This document shows, piece after piece, positions 7,209-15,982 of a stretch of 38,090 nucleotides of DNA (position 1 is its first letter; each line of letters begins with the position of its first letter). Below the pieces are notes generated by a model, which was not told the origin of the DNA, made no database searches, and saw only the letters and a list, made by a program, of their open reading frames with translations. Source of the stretch: a virus. The DNA is taken from the IMG/VR virus record IMGVR_UViG_3300045996_000676, positions 1-38,090 of that record, one strand, 5' to 3'. Position numbers and translations under genes: made by a program.

Positions 7209-8513
7209 ATGGCCGCTCTTGATGCACAAAGTACCGCGGTAGGCGCCTTCAACGAGGTCCTGAAAATCGACTACGAGAAGGGCATCATCGATTCACTGAA
7301 CGATGAACAGCCCCTCCTGTCGAAGATCAAAGGGGATAGCGAGTCCTGGACCGGACAGCTCGTTCAATTCCCTGCGCGCGTCAGCCGGAACCAGTCGGCC
7401 GCGGCAACCACGGAAGGCTACAAGTACCACACGCCGGGCAAGCAGACGTACAAGGACTGGCAGATTCCGGCCAAGTACGCGCACGGCTCCATCCGCCTGA
7501 CGGCTCAAGTCATGGCGGCATCGATGAAGAGCAAGGGCGCGTTTGCGCGGGCCCTCGGCTCAGAAATCGACGGGCTCGTGGAGGACATGGCCAACTACCG
7601 CGGCCGCGCCATCTGGGGCTGGGGAAACGGGGTGCTCTGCCTCGTCAATGGGGATCCGGGTACCGGCACGACCATTACGGTGGATGCGCCGCATGGAGTT
7701 GCCGGCTCGGTGAACGGAAGCCGGTTCATTCAGCCGGGGATGTTCATCGCGTTCATTAACCCGTCGGATGGCGCCATTCGCGCCGGCGGCGCGCGCACCG
7801 TAGATGCGGTGGCTGCAACCGGCCTCACCTTCACGATCACAGCGGCGGCCGATGCCGCGGTGGCCGACAACGATTACATCGTTGCTGCGATGGAATCGAC
7901 CACATCGGACGTGAACGAAACCACGTACGCGAAAGAGATTATGGGGATGCTCGGCCTGGTCGACAGCACGACCTACGTGAGCACGCTCCATAACATCGAT
8001 CGGTCGGCGTCACCGGGTAACTTCATGCAGAGCACGGTGATTAGCTCAGTCGGTGCGCTCAGCGCCGATGTGCTCCAGCGCGCCATCGATACCGTGCACC
8101 AGAAGGCGCGCGGCAAGACAGACGCGATTTGGTGCGAGCACGCCACGCGCCGGGCCTATCAGGTCATGCTGGAGAACGACCGCCGGTATATGGCGGCGTC
8201 CCTCATGAACCCGGATGCCGGCACGAAAGCGGCCAAACAGAAGAGCCTGGATTTCGGCGGGATCCCGATCGAAGTCGACAAGGATGCTCCGTACGGAACC
8301 ATGTTCGGGCTCGAGTACGACACGTTTACGCGCTGGCTCTTGACTGAGGGGGAATGGGCCGATGACACCGGCTCCATCCTTCGCTTCGTGAGTCAGATGG
8401 ATGCGTACGAGGCCGTCTACCGGATCTTCGATAACTTCGGTTGCGAAGCTCCGCAGCGAAATTGGACGCTCCGGGGGATCACGAACAACATTGTGGTTGT
8501 TCATCTCCCATAG
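7209..8513 (+). CDS. Major capsid protein, HK97 fold
   Basis: A 434-residue protein directly after the scaffold gene. The N-terminal arm (FNEVLKIDYEKG), the E-loop-like GYKYHTPGKQTY, the long helix region (LGSEIDGLVEDMAN) and the P-domain and C-terminal part (DAIWCEHATRRAYQV, FGGIPIEVDKDAPYG) fit HK97-fold capsids. Residues about 140-240 form a Gly/Thr/Ala-rich beta insertion (TITVDAPHG to AVADNDYIV), probably an extra surface or insertion domain. An AAAGGA ribosome site precedes the ATG. A strong hairpin follows the gene, which may help make this transcript abundant. Confidence 0.9.
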   Translation: MAALDAQSTAVGAFNEVLKIDYEKGIIDSLNDEQPLLSKIKGDSESWTGQLVQFPARVSRNQSAAATTEGYKYHTPGKQTYKDWQIPAKYAHGSIRLTAQVMAASMKSKGAFARALGSEIDGLVEDMANYRGRAIWGWGNGVLCLVNGDPGTGTTITVDAPHGVAGSVNGSRFIQPGMFIAFINPSDGAIRAGGARTVDAVAATGLTFTITAAADAAVADNDYIVAAMESTTSDVNETTYAKEIMGMLGLVDSTTYVSTLHNIDRSASPGNFMQSTVISSVGALSADVLQRAIDTVHQKARGKTDAIWCEHATRRAYQVMLENDRRYMAASLMNPDAGTKAAKQKSLDFGGIPIEVDKDAPYGTMFGLEYDTFTRWLLTEGEWADDTGSILRFVSQMDAYEAVYRIFDNFGCEAPQRNWTLRGITNNIVVVHLP

Positions 8514-8548
8514 TCCTGACGGATCAACCACGAGTTGATTCCGATCTT

Positions 8549-8576
8549 GGGGTGGAGCCCGAAAGGGCTTCACCCC
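8549..8576 (+). promoter_or_regulatory. GAAA-tetraloop hairpin after the capsid gene
   Basis: A 12-bp stem (GGGGTGGAGCCC paired with GGGCTTCACCCC, one G-U) closed by a GAAA tetraloop. A second small inverted repeat, ATCAAC-CACGA-GTTGAT, lies at 8523-8539. No T run follows, so it is more likely an mRNA 3' stabiliser, processing site or weak terminator that raises capsid mRNA relative to downstream genes. Confidence 0.6.
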
Positions 8577-8598
8577 TTGCAACAGAAGGAGAGACGGC

Positions 8599-9096
8599 AT
8601 GGACGGATACGCTTCAGTCAAAGTGGTGAATCGACGCAAAGTCCCGTATGAGGCGATGTTCAACGGGCAAACGATTTGTTTCAAGCCTGGGCAGAGCCGG
8701 CACTTTCCGCCGAATGTGGCGCATTGCATCGTCGCCGATTCTGTCCTGAAGATCGATCTAGCGAGCGGCGTCCCGAGTGTGTTCGCGCTAGCCATTGAAC
8801 CGGAGGACAGCCAGGAGCCGGTCAAGCCGCTCAAGGGCTCGCTGGCCGTAAAGAACGATGTGGAGATCCTCGACCGGACCAACGATCACCAACTCACAGA
8901 GACGGAGCCGAAGATCCTCAGCGCCGACGGGGCAGAGGAGATGGGCATCGGCAAGGCGGAGAAAACGACCACGCCGCTACCGGAAGGGAATCCGCTTCCG
9001 CCGGCAGAGGAAATGAAAACGCTCTCGTTCCATAACGCCGTCAGCTCCACGCCGCGCGGCGCCGTCGCCGGCAATGGGGTACGACTCAAGCAGTAA
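8599..9096 (+). CDS. Small post-capsid virion protein
   Basis: A 165-residue protein with a compact N-terminal part (residues 1-75, containing NRRKVPYEAMFNGQTICFKPGQS, which suggests a small beta-barrel) and an acidic, Pro- and Glu-rich, probably disordered C-terminal half. Position between the capsid gene and further virion genes suggests a capsid decoration or head-completion protein; no family is recognised. GAAGGAG lies 6-8 nt before the ATG. Confidence 0.6.
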   Translation: MDGYASVKVVNRRKVPYEAMFNGQTICFKPGQSRHFPPNVAHCIVADSVLKIDLASGVPSVFALAIEPEDSQEPVKPLKGSLAVKNDVEILDRTNDHQLTETEPKILSADGAEEMGIGKAEKTTTPLPEGNPLPPAEEMKTLSFHNAVSSTPRGAVAGNGVRLKQ

Positions 9097-9130
9097 TCCA
9101 CGCAGGCAGCTCGGACCATAAGGAGGACGT

Positions 9131-9691
9131 ATGCAATCACGGACAGGTGCACAAGGGCTCACGCCGACTCAGGTCCGATCTGGAGTCGCAAATCTCTTTG
9201 CGCTCTGCATTCGGCAGTTTGTGCAGGATGCGCCCAAGCTCTTTTTGAAAATCTGGAACCGGCAGAATCCGGCCGTCACGATTACCGGCGCGACGAACGC
9301 GACCCCGATCGTCGTAACAGCGGTCGCGCATGGATTCTCCAACGGGGATCTCATCGCGATTACCGGGATGGTGGGCGCCACCGGGGGAAATGGTGTCTGG
9401 GAAATTGCCAACAAGGCCGATGACACCTTTGAGCTGAAAGGGTCGGCCGCAGGCGGGGTGTGGTCCTCGGGCGGCACAGCGTACGCCCAGCCGGACATCA
9501 TTGTGCCCATCCTGGCCGGCGAAACCACGCGGGATGCTCAGCAGCTCAAGGCGGAATTTCAAGGGACGAAAGGCGGCGCGCATTGCTCGGCTGGCCTGAG
9601 CTATGCCGTCTCGGCCTCGTTCGGTTTGATGACCGCACCGGATGCCGGCGACGAGCCGGAAGTCATTCTCGATTACAACGAAGTCGGCTAA
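9131..9691 (+). CDS. Virion protein with FCCH-like beta domain
   Basis: The 186-residue product has a helical N-terminus (QVRSGVANLFALCIRQF) and, at about residues 52-112, a beta module with the pattern TNATPIVVTAVAHGF...GDLIAITGM...G.W.I, followed by DDTFEL. This is the FCCH-like repeat often seen in phage tail and adhesion proteins. The same module occurs in the 1148-residue protein at 12536-15982. A strong AAGGAGG site precedes the ATG. A tail or capsid-surface role is inferred from position and domain. Confidence 0.6.
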   Translation: MQSRTGAQGLTPTQVRSGVANLFALCIRQFVQDAPKLFLKIWNRQNPAVTITGATNATPIVVTAVAHGFSNGDLIAITGMVGATGGNGVWEIANKADDTFELKGSAAGGVWSSGGTAYAQPDIIVPILAGETTRDAQQLKAEFQGTKGGAHCSAGLSYAVSASFGLMTAPDAGDEPEVILDYNEVG

Positions 9692-9722
9692 GGCCGATCC
9701 GTCAACCTCACAAGGAGACGCC

Positions 9723-10529
9723 ATGTACAACGATATCGAAGCAGCTCACGGCCTCCTGATGGATGGGGGAATTCCAGGGGCCTATAACAACGTGCTCTGG
9801 ACGCCTCCCTTGCTCGGCGAATCCGTCATGCCGTGCGCGCTCGATATTGCCTGGGCGCAGCTCCAATACCGCGGCGCCGGCACGCCGGAGGTCGGAATCG
9901 GGGGCCGGCTCCATAGCGACTACTGGCGCGCGTACACGATGACCGGCGCCGCCGTGCTCGCCGATGACACGGTAGATGCGCAAGATGCCGGCGCGAACGA
10001 TTTTCCGATGGAAGTCCTCAACGACGACAACAGCGGGTTTCTCATCGCCTCGCCGTATAAATTTAACTGCCTAGATATTCTGGCCGGCGCCACGGTGTCA
10101 GTCGGCGGGGCGCCCGTTCGGATCCTGGAATACTCCGGGCCGGCTGGCTGGGTCACGCTCAGCAATCCGCTCGTGGGTCCGGTGACGGGCGGCCATTATG
10201 TCGCCGGCGAAACGCTGGTGTTCTGGACCGCGCCGCAAAACCATCAACCGATGACGGTCGCGCTGCATGGGACGGGAGTCCCTGAAGGCTGGTACGGCGT
10301 GCGAGTCAAGGCCACGACCGCGCCCACGACGACGGCCGGGCTCGCAACCAGCATCAGTGTCGCCATCGTCAAAGCCTGGAAAGATATCCCTGCCACGGCC
10401 GGGATCTACACCCTGGCGCCGTCTGCGACTCCGCTTCATATCGATGCGCCCTGCGATGCGCTCGTAGGGGTGTGCTCGGTCGCACACGATGCAAACCAAT
10501 GGAGCGCCTTAGTCAAGGTGAGGGGGTAA
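9723..10529 (+). CDS. Virion structural protein, 268 aa
   Basis: The frame is open further upstream, but AAGGAGACGCC directly precedes the ATG at 9723, so this start is chosen. The product is rich in beta-type sequence with Gly, Ala and Thr (VSVGGAPVRILEYSGPAGWVTLSNPL, PMTVALHGTGVPEGW), as in phage surface or tail proteins. No family is recognised. It ends just before the first of the signal-peptide-bearing genes, whose ATG begins 2 nt after the stop. Confidence 0.6.
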   Translation: MYNDIEAAHGLLMDGGIPGAYNNVLWTPPLLGESVMPCALDIAWAQLQYRGAGTPEVGIGGRLHSDYWRAYTMTGAAVLADDTVDAQDAGANDFPMEVLNDDNSGFLIASPYKFNCLDILAGATVSVGGAPVRILEYSGPAGWVTLSNPLVGPVTGGHYVAGETLVFWTAPQNHQPMTVALHGTGVPEGWYGVRVKATTAPTTTAGLATSISVAIVKAWKDIPATAGIYTLAPSATPLHIDAPCDALVGVCSVAHDANQWSALVKVRG

Positions 10530-10531
10530 CG

Positions 10532-11296
10532 ATGAAACAGCTACGCTCACTCGTTTGTGCACTCGTTATGGTCCTCGCCTGCACGGAGGCATTCGCCGGG
10601 CTCATCGAAACACCCGTCGCCGGCTTGCCGACGTCTGGAGCGTCCGGCATCAGTCGAATCGTCACTGATGGAACGGATGGCGCGGATTGCACGGTCGGCG
10701 GCGGAAACTTTGCCGTTCTCTGTACCTTCGATGGCTCGTCCACCTGGACGGCCGGCGGCGGCGGCGGCGGCGGCGCGGCCCTGCCGATCGACCTTGAGGC
10801 GGACGTAGAGAATACGCTTCCCGTTGAGAACGGAGGGACCGGGCTCGCCACCATCGCCGAAAATGAAATGATGCTGGGGACCGCGGCTGATACGCTCGCC
10901 GCCAAAGCCTTGCCGTCCTGTTCGAACGCGACCACTTCAAAGATGCTGTACAACAGCACAACACATGCCTGGTCTTGCGGCACTGATCAGGATAGCGGTG
11001 GAGCAGGTTCGGCCACTTACGCGATCTCAACCAAGATCACGACCTACACCATCCTCACGACCGATCGAGTAATCCTCTGTGATGCCACGGCGGGCTCCTT
11101 CGTGATGACGCTTCCGGCGGTCTCTGGCAATGACGGCGTGAATTACGTCGTTAAGAAAATCGACTCTTCCGCGAATGTTTGCGAGGTAGACGCGAACGGC
11201 TCGGAAACGATCGACGGCGCGACTGGCTTGCAACTCGGCACGCAATACGAAGCAGTCAACCTCGTAGCGGACAGTACCGGCTGGCACATTTTCTAA
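10532..11296 (+). CDS. Fibre-like protein with Sec signal peptide
   Basis: I chose the ATG at 10532, preceded by GAGGGGGT, giving 254 residues. The first 22 residues form a classic Sec signal: MKQLRSL, a hydrophobic core VCALVMVLACTE and an AFA-G cleavage site. After a seven-glycine run the protein contains NGGTGLATIAENEMMLGTA, the repeat type of phage tail fibres, and a C-terminal beta domain with LTTDRVILCDATAG and FVMTLPA. A fibre-like protein with a cleavable export signal is unexpected, because virion proteins assemble in the cytoplasm. It heads a run of four such genes. Confidence 0.7.
   Translation: MKQLRSLVCALVMVLACTEAFAGLIETPVAGLPTSGASGISRIVTDGTDGADCTVGGGNFAVLCTFDGSSTWTAGGGGGGGAALPIDLEADVENTLPVENGGTGLATIAENEMMLGTAADTLAAKALPSCSNATTSKMLYNSTTHAWSCGTDQDSGGAGSATYAISTKITTYTILTTDRVILCDATAGSFVMTLPAVSGNDGVNYVVKKIDSSANVCEVDANGSETIDGATGLQLGTQYEAVNLVADSTGWHIF
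10754..10774 (+). repeat. (GGC)7 triplet repeat coding a glycine hinge
   Basis: Seven GGC units encode a seven-glycine linker between the signal-proximal part and the fibre-like part of the 254-residue protein. Slippage here would change linker length without shifting the frame. Confidence 0.8.
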
Positions 11297-11307
11297 GGAG
11301 GGCTATC

Positions 11308-11763
11308 GTGAAGAAACTTACGAGTATTTTCGGATTAAGCGCGATGATCTTCGTGCTGTGCCTTACGCCGGCTGGGATCGACGCGGCCTATGTGCCGGCG
11401 GGGACGGCGGTCGCGCCGACGAACTTCACGCCCGCAGATGGCTGCGACATCGCTCGCGCTCGCATCAATATCACAAGCACGACAACAATCGTCAATGCCC
11501 TCGCCAGTAACTACGTCAGAATCTACGGGCTCTTTTTGCGGGTGGGCTCGGCGGCGGCGAACAGTGTCACGATTGAATCGACAGGCGGAACTGATTTGCT
11601 CGGTGGGCTGTATGACTTTACCGCGAAGGAATCGCTGTTCTTGCCGCAGGGGCCAAACATCTACGATTTGACGCCGATCAGTGAGGGCCTGGTGCTCACG
11701 CTCTCCGGTGCAGAGGAAGTGGTCGGGATGCTCTACTACACCCAATGCGATACGGCGCCATAA
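11308..11763 (+). CDS. Small exported protein, 151 aa
   Basis: GTG at 11308 is preceded by TAAGGAGGG and gives a 151-residue protein; the frame is open upstream, but that part overlaps the previous gene. The N-terminus KKLTSIFGLSAMIFVLCLTPAGIDAAYV is a Sec-type signal with cleavage likely at DAA-Y. The mature part is beta-rich with two cysteines (C at DGCD and near the C-terminus QCD). No enzyme motif is seen. It sits between two other exported, fibre-like proteins. Confidence 0.65.
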   Translation: MKKLTSIFGLSAMIFVLCLTPAGIDAAYVPAGTAVAPTNFTPADGCDIARARINITSTTTIVNALASNYVRIYGLFLRVGSAAANSVTIESTGGTDLLGGLYDFTAKESLFLPQGPNIYDLTPISEGLVLTLSGAEEVVGMLYYTQCDTAP

Positions 11764-11774
11764 GGAGGATGACG

Positions 11775-12539
11775 ATGAATCGAATCTATTTAGCGACTCC
11801 TGAAGGCGTTAGTCGGCTCTGGCAACCAGTCGAGGGCGGGCTCGCATATCCCTCGGAAGCGTACATCAAGCAGATGCGGGAATTCATCGCGCCGTGGGGC
11901 CACACGATCACGGAGGATCGTACGCACGCCTACGACGCCTCAATGGGGTTGCTGCTCGCGGGGACCGCGTTCGCGACAAAGGATCTTTCGGTCTCGCGTC
12001 GGGGGCTATTCAAGCTGCTCGGTGTGGGGGCGATGGGCCTGACGCTCGCGCAACTGCTCAAGGCCGATGAAGTCGCCGCGCAGTTCGGTGGTGCGGGAGG
12101 CGCAGATACCAATACTTTCATTATGACCTTTGAGGGCGCGACGGCGGGCTTTACCCTCACGACGGCGATTGAGACGTGGTATCACGGCAATTCGCAAAGC
12201 ACCCAAAGTACGGGCGCGTTCTATATCGCACGACAGGTCTGCCCCGCAGCCGGGACCATCACGGCGGTCAGTTTCATGGCGGTCAGGACTGGGGCAGTCC
12301 CGAATCCTCTCGCGCAAAGCATTGCCCATCATTTACGGGTTAACAATACGACCGACACGGCAGCGGTCAACGGCACCTGGGATTCCGCTGCCGGGACGCC
12401 TGACAAATACAGCGGGTCTGTGTCTGTAGCGGTCTCAGCCGGGGATGATATTGTGGCGAAAATCGTCACGCCAGGATGGGCAAGCAGTGCTCCGGCCAGT
12501 CCACGATTTAATGCGGCGGGCCGGATCACGGTGGCATGA
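11775..12539 (+). CDS. Protein with internal twin-arginine motif
   Basis: ATG at 11775 follows AAGGAGGATGACG. The 254-residue protein has an N-terminal 70-residue cytoplasmic-looking segment, then S74-R75-R76-G-L-F-K followed by a hydrophobic stretch LLGVGAMGLTLAQLL and AxA-like EVAAQ: the layout of a Tat signal, but internal. The C-terminal part is a beta domain (about 110-254) of the type found next to fibres. An internal start at M57 would place the Tat motif near the N-terminus, though I see no ribosome site for it. The stop overlaps the next gene's ATG. Confidence 0.6.
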   Translation: MNRIYLATPEGVSRLWQPVEGGLAYPSEAYIKQMREFIAPWGHTITEDRTHAYDASMGLLLAGTAFATKDLSVSRRGLFKLLGVGAMGLTLAQLLKADEVAAQFGGAGGADTNTFIMTFEGATAGFTLTTAIETWYHGNSQSTQSTGAFYIARQVCPAAGTITAVSFMAVRTGAVPNPLAQSIAHHLRVNNTTDTAAVNGTWDSAAGTPDKYSGSVSVAVSAGDDIVAKIVTPGWASSAPASPRFNAAGRITVA

Positions 12540-15500
12540 TGATGACGTTACTCATCCTCTTTCTGAGCATATTTTGTGCCATTCCGAGTTATGCCGCCAC
12601 GACCTTTTCCGCGTGGACCGCTGACGATCTGGAAAACGTCAAGCCACAAGATGCGGCTGGCGCGGGAACCTCCCTTGCCATCGAAGGACCGCGCCTGTCC
12701 TATGCGTCCGGGCAAATCATCGGGCGGTGTAGCGACAGTGCCGGGAGTGCCACCTGTACCGCCGTGGATCTCACCTTACCGCATTTAGTGATGACGGGTG
12801 GGCCGACGCTCACCATTGCCACGACTACGAATGCGACACCCGTACAAGTCAATTTCACGACCGCGCACGGGCTCACGTCACAAGCTATGTTGGAAATCAC
12901 CGGCACGAGCATCGGGGCACTGGATGGGAACGTCTACTATGTGACCGTCGTCGATAGCGATTCCGTCACCTTGAACGGCACGACGGCTCCTGGTTCGACG
13001 GCGAGTGCAGGCACGGCGAAGCATGCCATCCATAAAAACAACATCGTCGCCTATCGGGAAGATCCCATTCACATCTTCTTTCCCACGGCGCCACCCGCGC
13101 TCACCTATGAGGGGGAATATCCGTACTACCTCATCGCAGGCTATGTGGGCGGGGAGAAAAAAGACCCGTACTACATGGAGACGCGAACGGTGTTTCCGGT
13201 CGATGTCAATACTGTGAGTCCAGTCTATCGGCAATTCTCGCCGACGCCAGTCACCAGGCATCTGAATAACGGCAACAATCCTCGACAACTGTTGACCAAC
13301 GGACCGTTTTCAAGAAACCTCACCGGCTGGACGGCGACGAACACGGGTACGGGCGCGGCTCCCTCATGGACGACATCAGGCACTGATGGCATTGCCCGTA
13401 TCAACGGCGGGGCCGCAGGGACATCCAAGCTAGAGCAATGCGTCCCGCAATTCGCAGGCTGGCAATATGAACTGAATTTTCAGCGAGTGGCGGGCACGTT
13501 CAAGGTACAAGTCGGGACGGCCTCGGGACTCACGGACGTTGTAGCCGCAACTTCGTTTAGTGCGACGGGGATCGTGCGATGGTCCGGCACAAACGCCCTG
13601 GCTTGTATCCAATTCTTGAGCGACACGAGCGGGAACGCGGATATTAAGAAAGTCGTCTTAGCGCGGGCGATTACTCCGGTGTGGCAATTAGGGGCGAACC
13701 CGACGACTGCCGGATGGTCTGACGTATCCAGCGGCGGTTCGATCTCCTGGGCTTCAACGAGCGGCGGCACGTTGACCTTTACCAACTCCGGTGCGGCGAT
13801 TGAGTACGCCTTCACCATTCAGCCCAATACGACTTACGGCGTCTACAGCAATAGTTCCAGCATCAAGTTTCGGGTGGGCACCAGTACCGGCGGGACGCAA
13901 ATTAAAACGGATACCTCCCTCGCCGCTGAACAGTTGGTCTCGTTCACCTCTGGCGCGAATACCGGCACAGCCTACTTACGCATACTCAAAGATACCGCAG
14001 GCGCGGCCAACGTGACGAATCTTTACCTCACAACCGGCATGAGTGCGGGGCGGATTACCTTATCGGGCACGTACAACACGACCACCAGCAAAACCTTTCA
14101 ATTTGAAATCACCAAGTCCGGGTCCAGTGCGACCGTTCCTGCGGGGGAGTTCATGTGGTCCTCAGATGGTACGACTTGGACCGGCCCCACGGCGATGACC
14201 GGCGCGGCTCAAGCGTTGGGGAACGGGATCAGCGCCACGTTGACCGGATCCTTCAATGTCGGGGAGCGAGCCGTTGCGTATGCCCGTAGCGCCCGTAATC
14301 AGCCGTTCTGGATCGATGTGTACCTGGATAGCTCGGTGCCCGCAGGCGTCTACAAAGGTACGGCAGCAGTGGCGGCGAGTTCTCCTGCGACCTCTGTCAA
14401 TGTCCCAATGGTGGTCACGGCCTTGCCGCTCACGATGGATGCCGAGATTGATGATTACCGCACGTACTTTGCGCTCGGGACGCTGTACCTGACATCCATC
14501 CATACAGGCGGATCGACGAAGAAAGAATTGCATAAACTGTACGGGAAAGCGTGTCTGCGCAACCATGTGACCTGCGGGAGCAACTTCGGGAACTATTTGA
14601 CGTTCGGCTGGAATGCGGGGACAGGCGCGTTGACCTCAGCCTCTGGCTATAGCGACGTGAACGAAATCGGGAAACTCCTCGTCGATGGCGTGGATACGTA
14701 TGGCTCGCTTGGCGTCTACACGACGCCCAAAGGGGCGAAGTGGACGAGTCTGCATTTTCCTATTACGAGTTGGAGTGGAACCAACTCGCCAGAGACGCCC
14801 TCGAATTCCATATCCGTCGCTTCCACGCGGTACGACTCCGGCACCTTGAACGTGACGAAGTACATCAATATGTGGGCGGATGCGACCAACGGCTGGAAAG
14901 CCAAGGTCATGCAATGCGACGCCGCGTGTGATGCCGTCAACGGGCATTCAGACTGGACGACCAATACGGCGCGCAACATCGTGTATCCCATCGATGAACC
15001 TGTGATGAATGTGACGCCGGGGTCGGCGTTGACGGGATTGACTGACCAGTTTGTTGATCTGAAAACCAACATCTTCGATCAAATGACCGGATACTCGTAC
15101 ACCATGTCCACCACGGAACTGTTGCCGACGACCGACGCCGGGGATGCGGGCGTGCGTGCCGTTATGAATTTATGGTTTCCGAACCAGGAGTTTACGACGC
15201 AAGCCTACGGCAAACCGGCTGGCACGTTTGCGGCTACCGGCAATTATGCGACGAGGGCGGACTATATCGCGGCGGGCGTCACACGGATCGGCGCGTACAC
15301 ATCCTGCCACGACCACGCCTGCAATATCGACCGTGGCACCATCGGCACAGAAGACATCGAAAATATCGATTTTCGGGCGAACTCCACGAATGTCGGTGAG
15401 ACTGGCAAGGCCACCTATGACGGCTATTCCCGGTATGCCGCCGATGAAACGCTCATGGGTCAACGCATGATGGGCTGGCAGAACTGGCACTGGGGGCGAG

Positions 15501-15982
15501 CGAATTATGAACTGTATTACGCGACGACCGACACCTCGGACAACTATCGGGGGTGCCTAAGCTCAGGCAGCTATTCCTCGACACGCGGGCAAACGAGCGC
15601 CTTTAACTGCGTGCCGGAATACGAGAACGCATATATGTTCGGCGGGCACGGGATCGGGACGATGGTCATGCCCGCCACAATCGCTCGATTCGGCGGGACG
15701 AATGATTTTGTGACTGAGACGCTGACGCTGAAAGCTGTGCGCAGCCACATTCAAGACAATTTCTTTTTCAATCAAATTTATAACAACGCCCTAGACGGCG
15801 GGACGCAGTTGAACAGCATCGTCGAGCGGACGGTGATTAGCTCCACGCGCTACACGAAGGATCTGGCCGGATTCCGATCGATGGTGTCTTCGATCCATCA
15901 ACTGGCGGCGGGGCAAAGCGGGAAGAATCGCTCTCGACTCACGAGTTACCCAAGGGCGGTGTCGGGGCAGTACCGGAAATGA
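12536..15982 (+). CDS. Large exported fibre/glycosidase-like protein
   Basis: At 1148 residues this is the largest putative adhesion protein. MMMTLLILFLSIFCAIPSYA is a clear Sec signal. Modules in order: an FCCH-like beta repeat (about 95-160), two carbohydrate-binding-like beta-sandwiches (about 251-378 and 382-498), a beta domain ending in WIDVYLDSSVPAGVYKG (about 588-630) that resembles the domain before DUF4091-type glycoside hydrolases, and a barrel-like region with YPIDEP near residue 820 that could hold the catalytic acid. A polysaccharide-binding or -degrading role fits, acting outside the cell or as a tail spike. Enzyme activity is inferred, not shown. The ATG overlaps the upstream stop. 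Confidence 0.6.
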   Translation: MMMTLLILFLSIFCAIPSYAATTFSAWTADDLENVKPQDAAGAGTSLAIEGPRLSYASGQIIGRCSDSAGSATCTAVDLTLPHLVMTGGPTLTIATTTNATPVQVNFTTAHGLTSQAMLEITGTSIGALDGNVYYVTVVDSDSVTLNGTTAPGSTASAGTAKHAIHKNNIVAYREDPIHIFFPTAPPALTYEGEYPYYLIAGYVGGEKKDPYYMETRTVFPVDVNTVSPVYRQFSPTPVTRHLNNGNNPRQLLTNGPFSRNLTGWTATNTGTGAAPSWTTSGTDGIARINGGAAGTSKLEQCVPQFAGWQYELNFQRVAGTFKVQVGTASGLTDVVAATSFSATGIVRWSGTNALACIQFLSDTSGNADIKKVVLARAITPVWQLGANPTTAGWSDVSSGGSISWASTSGGTLTFTNSGAAIEYAFTIQPNTTYGVYSNSSSIKFRVGTSTGGTQIKTDTSLAAEQLVSFTSGANTGTAYLRILKDTAGAANVTNLYLTTGMSAGRITLSGTYNTTTSKTFQFEITKSGSSATVPAGEFMWSSDGTTWTGPTAMTGAAQALGNGISATLTGSFNVGERAVAYARSARNQPFWIDVYLDSSVPAGVYKGTAAVAASSPATSVNVPMVVTALPLTMDAEIDDYRTYFALGTLYLTSIHTGGSTKKELHKLYGKACLRNHVTCGSNFGNYLTFGWNAGTGALTSASGYSDVNEIGKLLVDGVDTYGSLGVYTTPKGAKWTSLHFPITSWSGTNSPETPSNSISVASTRYDSGTLNVTKYINMWADATNGWKAKVMQCDAACDAVNGHSDWTTNTARNIVYPIDEPVMNVTPGSALTGLTDQFVDLKTNIFDQMTGYSYTMSTTELLPTTDAGDAGVRAVMNLWFPNQEFTTQAYGKPAGTFAATGNYATRADYIAAGVTRIGAYTSCHDHACNIDRGTIGTEDIENIDFRANSTNVGETGKATYDGYSRYAADETLMGQRMMGWQNWHWGRANYELYYATTDTSDNYRGCLSSGSYSSTRGQTSAFNCVPEYENAYMFGGHGIGTMVMPATIARFGGTNDFVTETLTLKAVRSHIQDNFFFNQIYNNALDGGTQLNSIVERTVISSTRYTKDLAGFRSMVSSIHQLAAGQSGKNRSRLTSYPRAVSGQYRK

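Noticed and set aside
8046-8882. Minus-strand ORF of 278 codons opposite the capsid gene
   Set aside because: It spans antisense to two genes and the hairpin and has no family features.
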